This document shows, piece by piece, positions 10,373 through 21,795 of a stretch of DNA of 64,000 bases; within the stretch, counting starts at the first letter, position 1, and each line of letters starts with the position of its first letter. This DNA is from Gigaspora margarita (Eukaryota; Glomeromycota; Glomeromycetes; Diversisporales; Gigasporaceae). The stretch is from assembly GCA_009809945.1 (NCBI GenBank), contig WTPW01000324.1, forward strand, positions 335,405 to 399,404, given 5' to 3'. A program made the translations under genes and the position numbers. Below the pieces are notes generated by a model that saw only the letters and a list, made by a program, of their open reading frames with translations, ran no database searches and was not told the DNA's origin.

Positions 10373-13021
10373 ATATAACTTTTATGGAAAATGTATAAAA
10401 TGCAAGAACCCTTTTATTTCCCCAACGTGGTGTCAATTATGTGACCCTTTAGAAGAAACTGAAAAATGTACAAGTGGAGATGAAAATATTGATAATTATA
10501 TTAAAAATTTTCAAATTAAAGTTACGGAATATGAAAAGATGATTGAATGGATTCCATTTAATAAATTGGATAAATTGCAAAAGATTAAAGAAGAAGAAAC
10601 AGAAATTACATTTATGGCTACATGGCTAGATGGTATAAGAATAATTAAAGGTGAACTTTTAGAATATAAACAATCACGTATTAGCTCATATGGTGTTAAC
10701 CTTAAAGGGTTCCAAACTTGCGATTTGTTTATGAAAGAAGTAAGCTAATTTATTATGTTTTATTCACAATTTATATCGATGTTACTAATACAGTCAAACC
10801 TTTTATAAGCTTGAAAATTATATACAGACACAGGGAAATGTTGTATATGGAATTACTCAAAATACAGAAACAAATCAATATATGATTGTAATACCAGATG
10901 AATTTAGTTCTAGAAGAAATGATTCAAATGGAATATGTAAATATTGTGGACATTACAACACTTCATCTGCTTGGTGTCAATCCTGTGATCCTTGGAGAGA
11001 AACTCAATGGACAATTAAGAATCAAGTGATTGATAATTTCATCAAAGAACTCCAATTCAAAGCTACGGAGTATGAAAAGGTGATTGAATGGATTCCCTTC
11101 GATAAACTAATTAATTTACAAGAAATTAAAGAAGTGTCAGAACTTGCATTCATGGCAACCTGGGTCAAAGGTGTACGAACAATTAAAGGTGAATCTGGAA
11201 AATATGTACAATCACGCACTATATCATCTGTTGATCTTATGAAAATGAATTATTCTCAACCAGAACTTTTAAAAGATGTAAGTTAAATTAATTTATATAT
11301 TATTAGTCTATTGCTATTGCTTGAAATTAGGGTTTGGAGCAGATTTTATTTTCCTATGTCAAAACCGGTTCCAAACCTTATTTGAAATATTAAAATAATG
11401 TTTAATTAATTAATACTGTATGTATATTATCTAAGTTTAAAGTTCTGCAAGAGAAATATAGAATACATGGAATAACTCAAAATACAGAAACTGGCCAATA
11501 CGTGATTGTAATTGATTTTTATAATGAAAAAAGAAATTCCGTTAATGGAATATGTGAGTACTGTAAACGATACAATACAAATCCAGCTTGGTGTCAAATG
11601 TGTGATCCTCCAAGAGTGCTCCATAAAACAAGTGGCGATAAGAACATTGATGATTGTATTAAGGAATTTCAACTTAAAGCTACGACATTTGAAGATGTTA
11701 TTGAATGGATCCCATTTGATAAACTAGAAGATATAAAAGAGATTGGAAGAGGAGGGTTTGGCACAGTATATTCATCAATTTGGTCAGATGGTAAACGAAT
11801 GGTCGAAGGTGATAATAATTTGGGTTATATACGATTTCGTAAAAAATCTTACGATGTTGCCCTTAAAACATTGCCTGGTTCTCAAACATGCTCCACCAAG
11901 TTTTTAAATGAGGTAAGCCAAAATTATTTGCTTATCATATTTTAGTGTAATGATGCATAGGGTGTATGTTATTTAAGGACCGGCTTTGATAGTTTTGTGT
12001 TAAAAGTTATATGTAATCTCATTATTATTTTGAGTCAAACGTGCTGTTTTCAAATAATGGAAAATCCGAAACAACGCCCATATGCGTTATTGCAAACAAA
12101 TGTGGTAATTTAAAATCTACTGGATATAATCTTATAGAATTTTATTCATTTATTTTTTTCAAGTTTAAAAGTCACATGGAATGTAGATTAGAAGGTAGTG
12201 CACTTGAAGTATACGGATTGACTCAGAATACAAAGGACGGCCAATATATGATGGTATATCAGTATGCCAATAGAGGAAATCTTCATGAGTTTTTAACTAA
12301 ATACTTTAGAGATCTTGTATGGCATAAAAAATTAAAACAGCTTGCGTATATATCTTATGATTTATCTCGAATTCATAAAGCAGAATTTATTCATAATGAC
12401 TTCCACAGTGGTAATATTTTACTAAATCAAAATATTGATGGAAATATATATTCATATATTACGGATCTTGGATTATCTAGAAAGCAATATGAGCATGATT
12501 CAGACGAAGACGTTTATGGAGTCATACCATATATTGCACCTGAAATTTTTATGGGTCAGCATCACACACAAGAGGCAGATATTTACAGTTTTGGTGTTAT
12601 TATGACAGAAATATCAACTGGAATACGGCCTTATGATGAGCAAAAATTTGATACTAAATTTTCAATAAAAATTTGCAAAGGATTACGCCCAAACTTTGCT
12701 AATGGAACCCCTGATTGCTACAAGGAATTAGCTAAACAATGCATGGATTCAAATCCACAAAATCGACCTACTGCTGAACAAGTTTATTCAATAATTAATC
12801 GATGGAAAATAATTTTGGAATCAGAAAATTTAACAGATGAAGAAACTGATATAAAAAAGAAATTCGATGATGCTGATAGCATAATAAAAAAACTATCACT
12901 AAATTCTTTATCATCATCGAATCAAAATATATACTATAGCACACAAATCGATACACAAAAAATAATAGAGAGCCTTAAAGGTATCAACAATGCTGAAATT
13001 ATTTTACATTGCTACAATTAA
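10373..13021 (+). CDS. TKL-like protein kinase gene with triplicated zinc-ribbon/N-lobe module
   Basis: Four exons join in phase 0: A from about 10373 to 10739, B 10810-11277, C 11436-11912, D 12164-13021. A, B and C each encode a Cys motif ending WCQxCDP, then I-(E)-W-I-P-F-(N/D)-K-L and the start of a kinase N-lobe. Only C has a proper glycine loop (GRGGFGTVYSS) and lysine (VALKTL); A and B have EITFMATW and ELAFMATW instead. Exons B and C also begin with the subdomain IV/V piece YGITQNTET, which in D leads into the C-lobe. D has HNDFHSGN (HND instead of HRD), TDLGLS and APE. Such kinases are hugely expanded in Rhizophagus-type fungi. The start codon is not visible, so the 5' end is partial. 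Substrate unknown. D may instead splice at 12980 into the downstream mini-exons. Confidence 0.7.
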
Positions 13022-13049
13022 GTATTTTATTAATTTATTGTTTCATTAG

Positions 13050-13513
13050 GACATATTCAATCTAGTCAACATAGTCAGTCTTATTCGGGTAAAACGATTG
13101 TACCCTTAACTAGCGATTTATCACGTTAGTATAATTTGCAATTTCGATTGTTATAAAAATAAATTTTTTTTTACTATTTTTTTTTAATTTAATTCCTTCA
13201 GATGAAGAAAAATTACCAAAGAACTTTGATGGTACCAAAAGGACTAAATTTACTTTACGTTGCTTATGTGTTTAATACTTTGCAATTAAGTATAATGTTA
13301 ATTTATTGTTTTATTAGGACCTAGACAATCTAGTCAGTCTTATTCAGGTTGCGATTTAGCACGTTAGTATAATTGCATAATCTTTTTTTTTTTTTTTTAA
13401 CAAAAAAAACTTTTACTAATTCTTTTTTTAAAATTTAGAATTAACTCAAACTCCAAAGTCAGACCATTTTAAATTTTCTTCAGATGAAGAAAAATCACCA
13501 AAGAACCTTAAAG
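13050..13513 (+). other. Duplicated phase-1 mini-exons downstream of the kinase
   Basis: Four candidate exons all have AG before them, GT after them and the same phase: 13050-13088 (HIQSSQHSQSYS), 13202-13231 (DEEKLPKNFD), 13318-13347 (PRQSSQSYS) and 13439-13513 (ends SSDEEKSPKNLK). A donor at 12981 in kinase exon D has the matching phase, so they could form an alternative C-terminal tail rich in Ser/Gln and Glu/Lys. The first and third, and the second and fourth, are duplicates of each other. A further degenerate copy near 13905 ends DEEKASIE-stop but has no AG acceptor directly before it. Confidence 0.45.
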
Positions 13514-14429
13514 GTACAAACAGAATGAAATTACTTTACATTAGGAAATTTTTAAACTGGTTAGAAATCGATTTACACCTAAAAGTGGCAATCGATAAGC
13601 AGCATCTCTGCCAATTACCAGCGAGAGGTGACAATCGATTGTATAATATTCAAATCGACTGTAATCAATTGGTAACAAGCTGCTAATTAGAAGCTATTAA
13701 AGTTACAATCGATTAGCAATAATTCTATCGATTAGAATAAATCAATATTGATTATTATCGATTTTTCTTAATCGATGGCAATAGCTAGTAATCGATATCC
13801 ATTATTTAAAAATTTCCTGATTTATTTGATTGCTTTAAAAAAGTTTTTTTTTTTAACTATAACATCTTTTAAATTTAAAAAACCATTAAAATATTTTAAT
13901 ATTCTTCGGATGAAGAAAAAGCATCTATTGAATGACCAAAAAGACCGATACTCTAAGTATGTTACTTTATTTTTTTCAATTTATGTCATTTTAAATTGTT
14001 AAAATTTATAAAACTTAAAATTAATATGTTGTCTTACAATTGTAAAGATTTATTAGCAGTGTAAATTTATTATATATAAGTCTATGCTTTATTACTTACC
14101 GGTAAGCTTCAAATATTATTTAAATTTATTCACAAAAATTTTTGATTATTATAAATAAAATTACTTTTTTGAGTTTTTTTTTTATTTGCAAATTATTTAT
14201 TGTAAGATTTATTGAATTATCAAATATATTTATGAATTTATAAATAAAATTTTTCAAATAAAATTAATTAATTTCATTATTATAATTTAAATTATTGCGC
14301 TTTGCAAAGGTATGTGACCTCTGCAGATCACGATGCTAGATGAGAATCGGAGATTTAGAGATTTTTTGTGATTTAAAAATCTTAAAGATTTTCAAATAAA
14401 ATATATCTATATCGAATATTATATTAATC
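13514..14429. other. ATCGAT-rich patch and AT-rich spacer
   Basis: Between about 13560 and 13800 the words AATCGATT/ATCGAT occur roughly every 20-40 bases in different contexts. A similar patch lies at 63585-63760. The rest up to 14430 is AT-rich with no recognised gene. Confidence 0.5.
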
Positions 14430-14550
14430 TTTGTATTTTTCTTTAACCTAGTTTTAATAATCATCGTATTTTTACTTTTCTTTAACATAGTTTTAATAAT
14501 CATCATTTTTTACCTTTCTTTAACATAGTTTTAATAATCATTTTTTTTCA
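14430..14550. repeat. Three ~40-bp tandem repeats
   Basis: The unit CTTTAACATAGTTTTAATAA followed by TCAT and a T-run repeats three times with a period near 40 bp, just upstream of the decayed transposase. It may be a subterminal repeat of that element; this is inference. Confidence 0.55.
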
Positions 14551-14574
14551 ACATGGTTGTATATACAGTAATGA

Positions 14575-15650
14575 TTTGAAATGGCGTATAATTTATTTGC
14601 ATTATGATAATTATTCAATATTACAAATTGCGAAGCTCCTTTATATTAGTAAAAGTTTGATAAAAAAAGTGTTACGAATTTAATCCTTGGCGACAAGTAC
14701 CTGGGCGTTAAAAAAATGTTTAATCGAAGTGACATGAATGTGGGTGAAAATATTTAATACACTTATATTTATATTAAATAATAGATATTGCGAAACATTA
14801 TTGAAGAAAATCCAAGCTTATATCTTGATGAAATCATTTTGCAAATGAAAGCTCGAACTGGGCAAACATGTCTCAATTTCTACCATGTGGCGTTCGTTAG
14901 CTTACTGTGGAATAACACGAAAGAAGGTATTAATTTTATTTATACAAATATACAAGTATAATAATTTATTCTTTATTTAACATTTTATTTTAGCTACATA
15001 AGGCAGCCAAGAGCAAAATGAACTACTTCGTAGTGCCTTTATGGCACGTGTTGGATCTCAATATACAAGTGATCAATTAGTGTTTTTAGATGAATCGTAT
15101 AAGGATGTATGAACTATTAATAAGGAATATGGTTATTCTCAAATGAATACAAAAGCTATTAAAAAAACTGTGGTTCGTTATGGTAAACATTATACAATCT
15201 TACCTGCACTTTAAATAGCATATATAGCGGTTAGTATTTAAGAAAATAGTTGTACAAAAAAAATTTAAAGAATTTGTAATTACTCAATAGTATGAATTAT
15301 ATTTATTTTTTATGCAAATAATAAAAAATAATTTTAATTATTTTTTAGCTACCACAGATAAATACATTTCCACATGCAAAAAGTGTTCTAATACTTGATA
15401 ATGCAAGAATACATCATGATGATGGATAACTTAAATTTTTAAATGTATTTGGCATATAGGTGGAATTTCCTCCCCTTATTTACCCGACCTTAACCCGATA
15501 GAGTTGGCATTTTCATCTATAAAAAGCTATTTAAAAAGATAGCAATATTTTGTAGAAAGTTGTTTAGATCATAAATATCCATAGTTAGTTGCATGTTCTC
15601 AAATTACCTCTTCACAGTCTAGTAGTTTTTTTTAATGCAGCAGGCTATAA
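14575..15650 (+). pseudogene. Decayed Tc1/mariner-IS630-like DDE transposase
   Basis: Plus-strand frames show a helix-turn-helix start (YSILQIAKLLYISKSLIKKV), a second HTH (VSISTMWRSLAYCGITRKK), then the catalytic core. LVFLDES carries the first Asp, VLILDNARIHHD the second, and the region near 15500 reads IELAFSSIKSYLK with the final Glu. Several stops and frame changes interrupt it, for example after SYKDV near 15110 and after HHDDG near 15428, so it is not functional as read. The order and motifs fit IS630/Tc1-type transposases. It would have been about 330 aa. Terminal repeats were not identified. Confidence 0.75.
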
Positions 15651-17670
15651 GTAGGTGTTTTTTTACAGATAATGTGCTATTTGATGTACAAAATAAATTG
15701 TAGTTGTCAGCATATTCACAAAGAGATTGTTGTTCACCAATGATATTTACATTGCATTTTTCAAAGTCATTATTTGACAATTTAGAAAGCAATCATGTAG
15801 TAATTTTTTGCTGTTTAAATTTTGATAGAACCCTTGATAATAGTTTTTAGTATCTTCACATTCATCTATGTATTTTTAAAAATCTTTCATAGTAGATTTA
15901 ATGGTTGGTTGTAATTATGATCAAATAGGTAAATGAAAAGATGATCCTGAAGGAAAATATAACATATATGGATTATAAAATAGAGGTAAATATAATACGC
16001 CCTGGATAGATTGACTGTTGTAAAAAATTTGAATGCTATATTACATTAGAATTTGGTACTTGTAATATAAGGTAAAAATACTTGAAATGATGCTAACGCT
16101 TGCTTTTTTTTTAATAATTGTTAAATGGAATTTAAAGGTATTCAATTCTGCCCGATCCATTTTTCCATATATGTATTGGTTGTGTCCATGTATGAACCGG
16201 ATCCTGTCAACTTTTTCATCGTACATAGTTAGATCGTGCAACTATTTGATCATTCGTAGCATCTTTATGCGGAAGATCTGCAGCCAAAATTTCCTCGAAA
16301 TTCTAAGAAAGGAAATTTTCGTCGACCCTTTTTCTTAAATAGATAGATAGAATTTGAAATAGCTATTGCTATAGCTATTGTTATATCTATAGGTACTGCT
16401 ATTGCTATGCTACCTAAAAAAAAAAATAAAAATAAATAAATAAAAAAAAGTGAGAAAAACTGCAATGCAATATTAACTGATAAAAAGGTTTTGTTTTTTA
16501 CGTTATCATTAGGTCTTTGCCTATATTTGAAAATAAGTCTCTGCATTTTGCACATTTTTATTTTTTAGATTTTTTATAGGATAGATGAATTGATAATCTC
16601 TGATCGTCAAAGATAGTACAAACATTCGCAGTGAAAATTTGATGATCTTTTCTAAATTAAATTTTTTTTCAAGAATATAGATGTGCAATGTGAAATAATT
16701 CCTTTTCTGATTAAGCTTGATAAGGCTGTTTTGAGTTAACATCACCCCTTCCTCCATTTTAATGTCCCCCGATAAAATGAACATATAAAAAAAATAAAAA
16801 CTAAAAAAAAAAAATAAAAATGCCTGATGGGTGCACTTTGACTTTCAGCCTAAATTAAGCTTAATTCAGGCCAAAATTCAAAATAGCTCTATGCGTTATT
16901 TCGTGGTTATACGGCAATTATAAAATAAAAATAATTTAATATAAAAAAATATTTAAAATAAAAAAACCAATTTAAAATAAAATAATTTTTTTAAAAAAAA
17001 AACGAGAAAACAAAAATAAAAACGAATTAAAAAAAAAGATAAAAAAATATAAAATAAAAAAACTAATTTAAAATAAAATAATTTTTTTTAAAAAAAAAAA
17101 CAAGAAAACAAAATAAAAACGAATTAAAAAAAAAAGATAAAAAAATAAATCATGAAAAAATAAAGTTAAAATTTTAGTTACTACTTCGTTGTCCTCTCAT
17201 ATATGTTTAATTTATATTGTGATGCAAAGATTTAAGAAAAACTGCTGAAAAACAGCCTCCAAATTGTTTTTTTATTCGATAGTGAAGAGCTAGAGAACTA
17301 GTATTAATAAGTATGAAGAAATATTTAAATAAACATTTCACTTTTTTGGAAATAACCATTACAAACNAATTAATAAAATNNATACTTTTTTACATTAATT
17401 TTTAAGCCATTCGACTAGTAATTTATTTCATTCAATGAGGACAAAATTTGCATTCAACCAAATAGGAACCTGGGGAATTAGTAAACGAAAAATTCCGATT
17501 TGTGATCTCTGCATACAATGATGCATATCCGATCACTAGATCACGAGAATTTTGGTTGTAAAAATTATATGTACTGTACGTACGAAGTTCTTTTTCTTGA
17601 ATGAATACATTATATAATTAATTAATTATTTATTTTTGCTCTTCTCTTTCATAAGAGGAAAGAATGTTAA
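15651..17670. other. Low-complexity intergenic stretch
   Basis: Contains a GCTATTGCTATA-type simple repeat (about 16350-16415). A phrase near 16590 (TGATAATCTCTGATCGTCAAAG) also occurs in the tandem repeat at 50-51.4 kb. Long A-rich blocks lie at 16910-17155, where a ~110-bp unit is duplicated. Isolated N bases occur at 17367 and 17380-17381. I see no gene. Confidence 0.5.
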
Positions 17671-17924
17671 GGCGAGACCAACTTTATTCTGTGTTTTACA
17701 TTACCCCTTTTCCCTCCAGAAGAGGGAGGGGAGAAGGTGGTTCACATAGTAAAATTTTTAAAAATTTTTTTTTCAAAAAAAAAATTTTTCGAATTGTTCC
17801 GTGACTATGTAAAATTTTCTGAAATATCCTGAAGCCCTATGTATATTTATCTAAATTTTTTNNCTATGAGGGAGAGGGGGNCCACTGGAGGTGTAATGTA
17901 AAACACAGAATCCATTAGTTCGCC
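17671..17924. mobile_element. Candidate 254-bp MITE with ~35-bp inverted termini
   Basis: The left end GGCGAGACCAACTTTATTCT runs into GTGTTTTACATTAC. The right end is the inverse, GTAATGTAAAACACAGAAT followed by CCATTAGTTCGCC. TTAA precedes the left end and TAA follows the right. The centre is an A/T hairpin near 17755-17790. Several N bases lie inside and after it, so this region is poorly resolved. Confidence 0.55.
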
Positions 17925-18376
17925 TAANTACTAAATCATATTTATCTAANCTAATTANCNACTCAAATATCANGATATGTTATTATTAATAAATTGAAAA
18001 GGTATGAAGTTTGAAATGAGGCNGAGCGAAGCNAGGCNGAGATCANGATATAAAAAAAATGGCACATTGTAATTTAATATTAAATTGAACTTTGAAAATG
18101 TCTAAGCGAAGCGAGGCTGAAAGTAATAAACCAATTTTTCAACAACGTTTATAATGTAAAAAAAAAAGAACAGAATCAAATTGGCCAAGCGAAGAGTCGT
18201 ATAAAGGTTGTTCATATACTTTTCTACTTATATTTTTTGTGCCAAATTATTCTATTTTCATAAATAAAAGAGTAAATTTAAAATATTTTAAAAAATTTAA
18301 AAAAGTATTAAATTATTAGTAACTAGCAACATCATGACACCATCTGTTATATCTAATTATTATTTGTTAGCTGCAA
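17925..18376. other. Spacer with GAGCGAAGCGAGGC motifs, possibly Helitron interior
   Basis: The motif GAGCGAAGCGAGGC(T)GA recurs near 18017 and 18102, with a weaker form near 18185, in an otherwise AT-rich stretch. It leads directly into the Helitron-like 3' end. No coding frame. The 5' end of the element was not found. Confidence 0.4.
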
Positions 18377-18411
18377 CGGGCGGCGAAGCCGCCCGCATGT
18401 GCAATTTCTAG
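18377..18411 (+). mobile_element. Helitron-type 3' terminus
   Basis: A perfect 8-bp stem CGGGCGGC / GCCGCCCG with a GAA loop (18377-18395) is followed 12 bases later by CTAG and a T (18408-18412). A short GC-rich hairpin 10-12 bases upstream of CTRR, with T as the next host base, is the diagnostic 3' end of Helitrons. The stem is striking in such AT-rich DNA. No Rep/helicase gene is seen, so this is probably a non-autonomous copy. Confidence 0.7.
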
Positions 18412-20084
18412 TTACAATCTTATTTAGATACATTAATTTGATTTTATTGAGTTTTTTATTTTAATGGTATCAGGTTCATTCGGTCTCGATAAAATCACCA
18501 ATAATTACTTCACAGAAAACTTAATTCACAGAGAATTAAATTTCAGGCAAGATTATTTTGCAGCTGATTAATTCACGGACAAGTCTGTTTCTTAGAAGCT
18601 ATTTTACCAATAGCTAATTTCGCAGGCAAATTAATTCTAGTCATTGTCGGTAGAGTTAAGTTTAGGTTTAAAATGGTGCAATTTAAAAAAAATTGTTGGT
18701 ACAATATATTGAATTAATCGGTTGTAAATAATAATCCCTTCGAAAATTAACTTGTCGTTGAATAAATTGTTTTAACGTTTAAATTTCTCCGAACATTTAA
18801 GTTTCCATGTTCTTTCTTACATTAACTAAATAATAGTAATTTGAATGTAAAATTCGATTAATTTTGTCACATATATATTAATCCTTTCGACTATTTATAA
18901 ATTTTTTAAAATAATTTAAGAAAAAAAAATCTGTTATATTATTTCCAAATAAAATGTATTTTTATTTTTTCCCATTCATCCTTTTTTAAATATTTTTCAT
19001 TTTCAAACCCTTTCAGGTCATTAACCATTCATTCAATTGGTTTAAGTTTGATTCAATACTTTTTAGTCAGACTACTTAGAAACAAAATTATTCGCCCTAT
19101 ATAAAACTTTATTATCAATATTTTATTGCATTAAAATCATTAAATCGGATTTCATAAGTATTCCTTTAACCCATAACTATTCTTTTATTACCCTTCGATG
19201 TCTCTTCTTTCACTATATTAATCAAGGAACATCATTTATGATTTTCCCACTCTATACCGATTTAGATACAATACATTATTAATCAAAGACCTAGCTCCCC
19301 CACAAACAATTTTTCACCCTGTAATATTAATCAATCGAATTTTAAGATCAGGTGTAACGTAAAAACCACTTTTTTGCAAAAACAAGGAATAGCGATAGCT
19401 CTAAATTTTTATTAGGAAACCATCTTCTGTATTCTAATTAAAAATGTTCCTCGTGAAATTTTATTACCCTAACCTTAATCATAACACTGTTTTCTTAGCC
19501 TTAATTTACAAGTAATTTAATTATTACAACATATGTAGTCATAAAATTTTTCTACTATGTGATTATGAAAAACTTTTACATACAACCCAAAATTAACACA
19601 ACAAATTCACATGCTTGTGTGCTTGTATAAGTGAGCCAATCAGAATGCTTTTAACGCAAACAGAGCTTTAATAACATAGCTATCAACCAGAAAAAGAATT
19701 TTTGATGGTATAATTTTGATGTTCAGGATTCAGTTTTATGTCAAAGAATTGTTTTTTGACTTTATTTTTGCCAGGATTTTTCTATTTCTTTAATCCATGA
19801 AGAAGCAAAGCATATCTGATAGTAGGTCGACTTTACGAGTTTGAATCCATGCATCGTTTTGTTAATTTAACATGACATTTAGAAAAAAAAATCTGGCTGT
19901 AAACCATGGAAATTTTTATCGCAAGTTTATAATTCGGATTTTATGTACAGGAGCAAATTTATCAATATGCAAAAGATATCAAAAGCGATAACAAGTGAAC
20001 TGGCAATGAGAAAACCTAACAGTTTTTTCGATCCAAAACTTTTATGCGTGGTGAGTAGTTTTGGATTATAAATGTAAGAAAAAT
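18412..20084. other. Intergenic stretch without recognised content
   Basis: AT-rich, with short frames only. I recognise no protein motif, no terminal repeat pair and no RNA gene. Confidence 0.45.
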
Positions 20085-20390
20085 AAATCTCGCAAAAATT
20101 TTTATGTTATATCATTATATTTTACAGTTGTAAAAATAAATAAATAAATAAAAATAAAATAAAGCTCACAAAATTTTCATATTATATTCACAAAAAAATT
20201 CAAGCTCATTAACATCAATTATCTCCCCGGCACAAATAAAATTACTGAATAAATAGTTGGGAAATTTACACATCTGGACTCAAATTTGAAAATAATTATG
20301 AATGAGGACCAAACTTAAAAATATTTATTTATAAAAGACAAATTTTTGAAAATATTAAAAATACGTGCCCAGGTAATTTTGCGTCATACC

Positions 20391-20958
20391 TAGTGTTCCT
20401 CATGGGCGGGTCGGGCCGGTTTTTAGCAAAAACTCGAATTCAAACCGGAAAACCGGTCCAGGTCCAAGTGTAAACCTGTACCCGAATATTTGATGCCCGA
20501 CCGAACCGGAACCGGTATAAGTATACCTTGCTCATGTGAAAATAAAGCATTTTAAAAAAAAAAATTTACTAAGCAAAATGCATTCAATTTTAATATGAAT
20601 TGCAAAATTTTATTTCATCTATCAGGGAAAAAGAAAAAAAATCACTTTGAAAAGTTTTTATAACGCAAATTACACGATTTCTTTACTGTATTTTTTTTTC
20701 CACACAAATTGGCATATTACGTTACCGATTTTTATAAAGCCTTGTGCAATTTGTGCTGTAAAAAATTTCCTTCACCACTAATGTGCAGATCGTCATAAAA
20801 AAAATCATTTCTATAAATCGGGTCGGTCCTGGTACTATCAGTCCGGGTCTCTCTCATGACCCGAACCCGGTCAGGTTCAAAAAATTATGGGTTGACCTTG
20901 CCCACAAGGCCGGGTCCGGGTCGGGTCCGATTCTTCGGTTCGGGTATGAGGAACACTA
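20391..20958. mobile_element. hAT-type non-autonomous element with GC-rich ends
   Basis: Termini are TAGTGTTCCTCAT and the inverse ATGAGGAACACTA. They are flanked by GTCATACC (20383-20390) and GTCATACT (20959-20966), an 8-bp target duplication with one mismatch. Both ends have GC-rich (G)GGTCGGG/CCCGACC-type words that stand out from the AT-rich core. No transposase is encoded. Copy 1 of the host repeat lacks the insertion. Confidence 0.8.
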
Positions 20959-21795
20959 GTCATACTCAACTCAAATCAGGGAGGTCCTCAAATTCTGTGT
21001 CTGGATACGTCGGAGTGCATAGGAATCATGGTCGGCTGGATCAGAATTGATCAATTTTGCCCTATGATCATAAAAAATTTTACTAATAAATCATATCCAT
21101 TCATAAAGTAAAAAATGCCCAGCTGATAATTTTGCTATAGAACCTGGGGCTAAACGGATCTAGATCTGATGCATCCGACCCGTAATTTTGGTGACCCTTC
21201 TATAAAATTCAGTCATACCCATCGTGGCTTAAGCATAACTCAAATTTTACTTCCTGCATATAAGAAGTTTTGTCGTTACTACATATTAACAAATGTAAAT
21301 TAGTAATCATATATTCAATATATGAGTATAAAATACAAGGCACTTATCTATTATGTAATAAATTTCTTTCATCTCAGTTTTCTAACTTCTTTGATTTTTA
21401 TTAATCTGCTTATAAAATAATCTTCATCTTCGGTTGTAAATATTATAAAAAAGTTGAAAAAAGTAATAAAAGCCATGTTAGAAGAATTGGAAGGAGTTAT
21501 AATTTTAAAGCCACTTTGATGGAAAAATACTGGCATTTACTAAAATGGAAAGAATCCGCTCACCAGAAAACCAAAATACTTGTGGAAAGTGTTGTGAAAA
21601 AGGCCATAATATACTAACTTGTAATCGAAGATGCAGACAGAAAGAAATTAATCTACTCATACATACGCTGCCTTTATGCTATACGTCTAAAAATTACATT
21701 GAAATGTTTCGTTAATTCAATGTAATGTAACGATCTTTTTTTTAAAATGAATTTGTATTTTACATATTTCTTTAAAAAAAAATAAAGAAAATTAA

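Noticed and set aside
18377-18395. GC hairpin as a transcription terminator
   Set aside because: Bacterial-type terminators do not apply here, and the CTAG-T spacing fits a Helitron end better.
20856-21050. 64-residue frame with an Arg/Gly/Pro-rich start
   Set aside because: It runs across the GC-rich end of a hAT-like element into the flanking repeat; no domain.
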